Assembly: GCA_003451595.1 (NCBI GenBank)
Contig: DMDA01000051.1
Location: forward strand, 85,507 to 96,721
Length of the DNA stretch: 11,215 bases
Reading direction: 5' to 3'
Source: Chloroflexota bacterium
GTDB lineage: Bacteria; Chloroflexota; Anaerolineae; Caldilineales; Caldilineaceae
The notes beneath the pieces were generated by a model that saw nothing but the letters and a program-made list of their open reading frames with translations, was not told where the DNA came from and did no database searches. How positions within the stretch are numbered: the first letter of the stretch is position 1; each line of letters begins with the position of its first letter. The position numbers were made by a program, and so were the translations under genes. Positions 8,354 through 11,215 of the stretch are shown one piece after another.

Positions 8354-9671
8354 CCGCATGGCCGGTTGGTCGGCGGAACCGTGTCTGATCTGGAACGATG
8401 CGCCTACCACCTACGGCGAAATTCTGTCCCGGATGCACTTTTGGTCGCACTTCCTGGAGGAGCATCAGGTGGCGCCGGGCGAGACCGTGACACTCGACGG
8501 CGACTACTCACCGACGACAGTGGCGCTCTTGCTGGCCTTGATCGACCGCGGTGCGATTATCGTGCCGCTCACCAAAGCCGCCGAAGCGCATCGTGAAGAG
8601 TTTCTGGACGTCGCCCAGGTCGAGTCCATCATCAGCGTCGATGAGTATGATTTTTGGAGTTTCAAGCGCACCGGTCGTCGCGCCGACAATCCATTGATCC
8701 AGACGTTGCGGCAGAGCGGCGATCCGGGGCTGGTGCTCTTCTCTTCCGGCTCCACCGGCAAGAGCAAGGCCGCCCTGCACAACTTCACGCATCTGCTGGA
8801 GAAATTCAAGACGCCGCGTCAGCAAATGCGCACGATCACGTTTCTCTTGCTTGATCATATCGGCGGCATCAACACGCTGCTCTACACACTTTCCAATGGC
8901 GGCGTGGTGATCTCGATTCAAGATCGCGACCCGGAGATCGTCTGTCGCGCCATCGCTGCGCACAAGGCGGAGATGCTGCCGACTTCGCCCACCTTTCTCA
9001 ACCTGTTGCTGATGTCGCACGCCTATGAGCGCTATGACCTTTCCTCGTTGAAGCTCATCACTTATGGCACGGAAGTGATGCCAGAGAGCACCCTGGCGCG
9101 CCTGCACGAACTGTTTCCCCAGGTCAGATTGCAGCAGACCTATGGTCTGTCGGAGTTGGGCATCCTGCGCTCGAAGTCGAAGGATTCTGGCTCGCTGTGG
9201 GTCAAGGTGGGCGGTGAAGGCTACGAGACCAAAGTGGTGGATGGCATCCTTTGGATCAAGGCGCATTCCGCCATGCTGGGCTATCTCAACGCGCCTAGCC
9301 CCTTCGATGCTGAAGGCTGGTTCAACACCAACGACATGGTCGAGGTCGATGGCGAGTACATCCGCATTCTGGGACGCAAGAGCGAGATCATCAACGTTGG
9401 TGGGCAGAAGGTCTACCCGGCAGAGGTGGAGAGCGTGCTGTTACAGATGGACAACGTCGCTGACGCCGTCGTGGTGGGTGAGCCGCATCCGTTGACCGGC
9501 AACATCGTCACGGCGCGCGTCAATCTGGTGCATCCAGAGCCAGCAGCGGCCTTCCGCCAGCGGCTGCGCACCTTTTGCCGTGAGCGACTGGCAGCGTTCA
9601 AGGTGCCGGCCAAAATCGAGATCGTCGACACCGAACAGTTCAACGCCCGCTACAAACGCGTGCGTCGATAA
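8325..9671 (+). CDS. AMP-forming acyl ligase (ANL superfamily)
   Basis: 448-residue adenylating enzyme that would activate a carboxylic acid with ATP and transfer it to a thiol, here most likely the carrier protein encoded at 4909. It shows motif A3 LFSSGSTGKSK (138-148), A5 QTYGLSELG (271-279), the ribose-binding aspartate in NTNDMVE (D337), the hinge region GRKSEIINVGGQKVYPAEVE (350-369), and a C-terminal lysine in ARYKRVRR (K444) at the place of the A10 catalytic lysine. It is shorter than the 500-550 residues of many acyl-CoA synthetases, with a compact N-terminal region, and ends immediately after A10. The substrate pocket cannot be assigned. An acyl-CoA ligase, or a DltA-like carrier-loading role, are alternatives; no DltB or DltD partner is present. 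It is the last gene of the coupled block. Confidence 0.9.
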   Translation: MQRHIQWLTDRMAGWSAEPCLIWNDAPTTYGEILSRMHFWSHFLEEHQVAPGETVTLDGDYSPTTVALLLALIDRGAIIVPLTKAAEAHREEFLDVAQVESIISVDEYDFWSFKRTGRRADNPLIQTLRQSGDPGLVLFSSGSTGKSKAALHNFTHLLEKFKTPRQQMRTITFLLLDHIGGINTLLYTLSNGGVVISIQDRDPEIVCRAIAAHKAEMLPTSPTFLNLLLMSHAYERYDLSSLKLITYGTEVMPESTLARLHELFPQVRLQQTYGLSELGILRSKSKDSGSLWVKVGGEGYETKVVDGILWIKAHSAMLGYLNAPSPFDAEGWFNTNDMVEVDGEYIRILGRKSEIINVGGQKVYPAEVESVLLQMDNVADAVVVGEPHPLTGNIVTARVNLVHPEPAAAFRQRLRTFCRERLAAFKVPAKIEIVDTEQFNARYKRVRR

Positions 9672-9690
9672 CGCGTAGCGTGGTACGCGT
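9671..9690 (+). repeat. Short hairpin at the ligase stop
   Basis: ACGCGTA (9671-9677) and TACGCGT (9684-9690) pair perfectly around a six-base loop. The right arm is shared with the larger hairpin at 9685-9728, so the two structures exclude each other. Confidence 0.5.
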
Positions 9691-9728
9691 CATGAGCTGA
9701 TGCACCCGACCGCAGGCTCATGACGCGT
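9685..9728 (+). terminator. Perfect 13-bp hairpin behind the ligase gene, possible terminator
   Basis: ACGCGTCATGAGC (9685-9697) is matched perfectly by GCTCATGACGCGT (9716-9728) around an 18-base loop, starting 13 bases after the ligase stop codon. It is followed by a pyrimidine-rich stretch rather than a clean T-run. The placement fits a transcription end or mRNA-stabilising structure; the missing T-run keeps the terminator call uncertain. Confidence 0.5.
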
Positions 9729-9766
9729 GATTCTTCGTCTTCCCTCTGTCCCCTCTGTCAGCAACT

Positions 9767-9780
9767 TGTAAGCGTTCACA
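9767..9780 (+). promoter_or_regulatory. LacI/CcpA-family-like operator
   Basis: TGTAAGCGTTCACA fits every defined position of the cre-type consensus TGWAANCGNTNWCA recognised by LacI/GalR-family regulators such as CcpA. The half-sites are imperfectly palindromic (five of seven bases). It overlaps the possible -35 box at 9775-9780. That a regulator binds here is inference; no regulator gene is in the window. Confidence 0.4.
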
Positions 9781-9801
9781 GCGCTAGACGCGTGCTATGC
9801 T
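9775..9801 (+). promoter_or_regulatory. Possible promoter of the secreted-protein gene
   Basis: TTCACA (9775-9780, five of six matches to TTGACA) and TATGCT (9796-9801, four of six matches to TATAAT) are separated by 15 bases. TG at 9793-9794 forms an extended -10 with the latter. The spacer is short. It would give a leader of about 160 bases before the ATG at 9969. Confidence 0.3.
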
Positions 9802-9822
9802 GCAACAGATCATGATTTGTGA

Positions 9823-9842
9823 CGGCATGTACGTTCATGCCG
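9823..9842 (+). repeat. Hairpin followed by TTTT in the leader region
   Basis: CGGCATG (9823-9829) and CATGCCG (9836-9842) pair perfectly around a six-base loop and are followed by ATTTTG. The layout resembles a weak intrinsic terminator and could work as an attenuator of the secreted-protein gene. Confidence 0.4.
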
Positions 9843-9877
9843 ATTTTGTCTCGCTCCATTGCCGATGATCGTCCTGT

Positions 9878-9920
9878 CTACACTACGCCGCCGTGTAGCA
9901 GACACAACGTAGACACGTTG
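9878..9920 (+). repeat. Two further small hairpins in the leader region
   Basis: CTACAC (9878-9883) pairs with GTGTAG (9893-9898), and CAACGT (9905-9910) pairs with ACGTTG (9915-9920) around the tetraloop AGAC. An alternative pairing joins GTCTAC (9876-9881) to GTAGAC (9909-9914), which would disrupt both. Confidence 0.35.
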
Positions 9921-9968
9921 GTGAGACGGAGAAGCGTTTTCGTTAATAGCCTAAAGGAAAACTGGCAC

Positions 9969-11215
9969 ATGCGAAATCACCAGCAACAAGTCTGGCGCGC
10001 CATCTACACTGGCTGGGAGCCGCGTAGGATTCTCCGAATCGTGGGGACGCTGCTCGCGCTGGCATGCATTGGAGCGGGAATCGCCACCCAAATAGCGCTG
10101 ACGCCAACTGTGCGCGCACAGCAAAGCGGCGCCATTCTCCATGACACTGTCGCCGACTTCAGCCCGGCCTGTGTGACGAACACGGGACTAACGGTCAGTG
10201 ATGCCCTGGGCGGCGAGCTGCGACTGGCGGCTACGCTGGAAGATTACTTCACCGGCGCTGCTGTCGATACGACGCGCTGGCTGGTGGGCAGCGCGTCGCC
10301 GGGCTACACCGCGCCCGTGACGGTGACCAACGGCGTCGTCGATCTCACCGGCATGTATCTGCGCTCGCAAGCGAATTTTGCCGCTACCCAACCGCGCTTC
10401 TTCGAGGCGCGCGCCCTGCCGCGCGTCGATGGCCGCAACGCCGTGCCCACCGATCTAGGCTTCTATCGCGCGCTGTCGCCGCTGGACCCGAACGCACCGA
10501 CCAGCACGACCGCCTTTCGTCTCTTTGTCACACGCACCGACAACACGGTCTATGCGCTGTCGCGCGATGGCGTCGCCCCCAACCCCGCCTATTCAACCGA
10601 CATCCCCGGCGTCGATCTGACCCAATACCACATCTATCGCGTGGAGTGGGATGGCGCCGAGACGCGCTACTTCGTTGACGGCGTGCAAGTCGCCGCCGCG
10701 CCCGGTGTGGCGACGCTTGACACCTATGCCTTCCTCTATCATCAAGACCCGGCCAGCGCCACCACCAGCCCACTACGCGTTGACTGGGCGCGCGCCGGGC
10801 AATATATCAGCAATGGCTCTTTTGTTTCCTGTGTGCAGGATGCCGGCCAGCCGGTCGCGTGGCAAAGCCTGACGCTGGATGCGACCGCGCCGGCGGGCGC
10901 ATCCATAACAGCCTGGACGCGCACCTCCACCGATGGCGTCACCTGGTCTGATTGGGCGCTGACGAGCGGCGCCGCCATTGCTAGCCCTGTTGGGCAGTTT
11001 TTGCAATATCGGCTTGACCTGGCGACCACCAATGTGTTGCAGTCGCCGGAAGTGCGCAGTGTGAGCTTGCAGAATGCACCGCCCACAACGCCGACCAATA
11101 CGCCGCTGCCGACGGATACGCCCACAGCGACGAACACGCCGTTGCCGCCAACCGCCACCAATACGCCTGAGCCGCCTACCGCAACGCCAACGAGCACCCC
11201 CACCAGCACGCCAAC
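9969..11215 (+). CDS. Secreted concanavalin-like beta-sandwich protein with Thr/Pro-rich linker (partial, 3' end missing)
   Basis: The frame stays open for 415 codons to the window edge, so the C terminus is missing. Residues 1-50 form a signal peptide with a long positive n-region, hydrophobic core (about 21-43) and a VRA/QQ cleavage site after A50. Residues about 85-285 resemble a LamG/GH16-like concanavalin sandwich (DYFTGAAVDTTRW, IYRVEWDGAETRYFVDGVQV). The GH16 catalytic ExDxxE motif is absent, so binding rather than hydrolysis is more likely. Mature cysteines C68 and C288 flank this domain and could form a disulfide. Residues about 290-370 look like a second beta domain (TRTSTDGVTWSDWAL, FLQYRLDLATTN). 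From residue 371 a Thr/Pro repeat begins, often a linker to another domain or a surface anchor. The ATG is preceded by AGGA (9955-9958); an in-frame GTG at 9921 is less likely. A LacI-type operator upstream hints at carbohydrate-linked control. Confidence 0.8.
   Translation, partial: MRNHQQQVWRAIYTGWEPRRILRIVGTLLALACIGAGIATQIALTPTVRAQQSGAILHDTVADFSPACVTNTGLTVSDALGGELRLAATLEDYFTGAAVDTTRWLVGSASPGYTAPVTVTNGVVDLTGMYLRSQANFAATQPRFFEARALPRVDGRNAVPTDLGFYRALSPLDPNAPTSTTAFRLFVTRTDNTVYALSRDGVAPNPAYSTDIPGVDLTQYHIYRVEWDGAETRYFVDGVQVAAAPGVATLDTYAFLYHQDPASATTSPLRVDWARAGQYISNGSFVSCVQDAGQPVAWQSLTLDATAPAGASITAWTRTSTDGVTWSDWALTSGAAIASPVGQFLQYRLDLATTNVLQSPEVRSVSLQNAPPTTPTNTPLPTDTPTATNTPLPPTATNTPEPPTATPTSTPTSTP
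11079..11215 (+). repeat. Low-complexity Thr/Pro-coding repeat
   Basis: Degenerate repeats of ACG-CCG/ACC-CCC type codons encode units such as TPTNTPLP, TDTPTATNTP and TPTSTP. They reach the window edge. Thr/Pro linkers of this type are common in secreted proteins of Chloroflexota and may be O-glycosylated; a GT39 enzyme of the PMT-like family is encoded upstream in the same window. Confidence 0.75.

Noticed and set aside
8508..9266. Open frame of 252 codons on the - strand
   Set aside because: It is antisense to the ligase, whose motifs are clear in the + frame.
4909..9671. Dlt-type D-alanylation operon
   Set aside because: A ligase and carrier are present, but no DltB (MBOAT) or DltD is found, and an SDR and SpeE-like membrane protein are foreign to that operon.
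9671..9968. CRISPR array or tRNA in the longest non-coding gap
   Set aside because: The repeats are inverted rather than regularly spaced direct repeats, and no tRNA cloverleaf is visible.
10742..11209. Gly/Val-rich frame on the - strand with GVLVGV-like repeats
   Set aside because: It is the reverse complement of the Thr/Pro-coding repeat of the secreted protein, which has a signal peptide and domain logic.

Overview
The window looks like a chromosomal piece of a Chloroflexota-type bacterium. This is an inference from the GC-rich coding style, the Thr/Pro-rich linker of the last protein, the GT39-type sugar transferase family and the mixed start codons; no rRNA or marker gene confirms it. 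All nine recognisable genes lie on the + strand. No tRNA, rRNA, CRISPR array, transposase or integrase is visible.

Positions 1-4821 carry cell-surface glycan genes. They are a small four-helix SMR/EamA-type membrane protein (possible lipid-linked sugar flippase subunit), a non-hydrolysing UDP-N-acetylglucosamine 2-epimerase (WecB family), an FAD-dependent amine-oxidase/UDP-galactopyranose-mutase-like oxidoreductase with a TTG start, and a GT39 (ArnT/PMT-like) polytopic glycosyltransferase that would use a polyprenyl-phosphate sugar outside the membrane.

Positions 4909-9671 carry a tightly coupled four-gene block: an acyl carrier protein, an SDR (FabG-like) reductase, an 809-residue membrane protein with an embedded spermidine-synthase-like Rossmann domain, and an AMP-forming acyl ligase. 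Adjacent genes overlap by 1, 4 and 29 bases, so they are probably translated together. The ligase would load an acid onto the carrier and the SDR could reduce it. The end use is unknown, and no ketosynthase or classical acyltransferase is visible. This block is the best candidate for an undescribed system; modification of a surface glycan or lipid is an inference from the neighbouring glycan genes.

Positions 9672-9968 are non-coding and rich in structure. They hold two overlapping hairpins behind the ligase, a 14-bp site fitting the LacI/CcpA-family operator consensus beside a possible promoter, and three further hairpins in the presumed leader. From 9969 to the window end runs a secreted protein with a signal peptide, a concanavalin-like beta-sandwich, a second beta domain and a Thr/Pro-rich linker; it continues past the edge.
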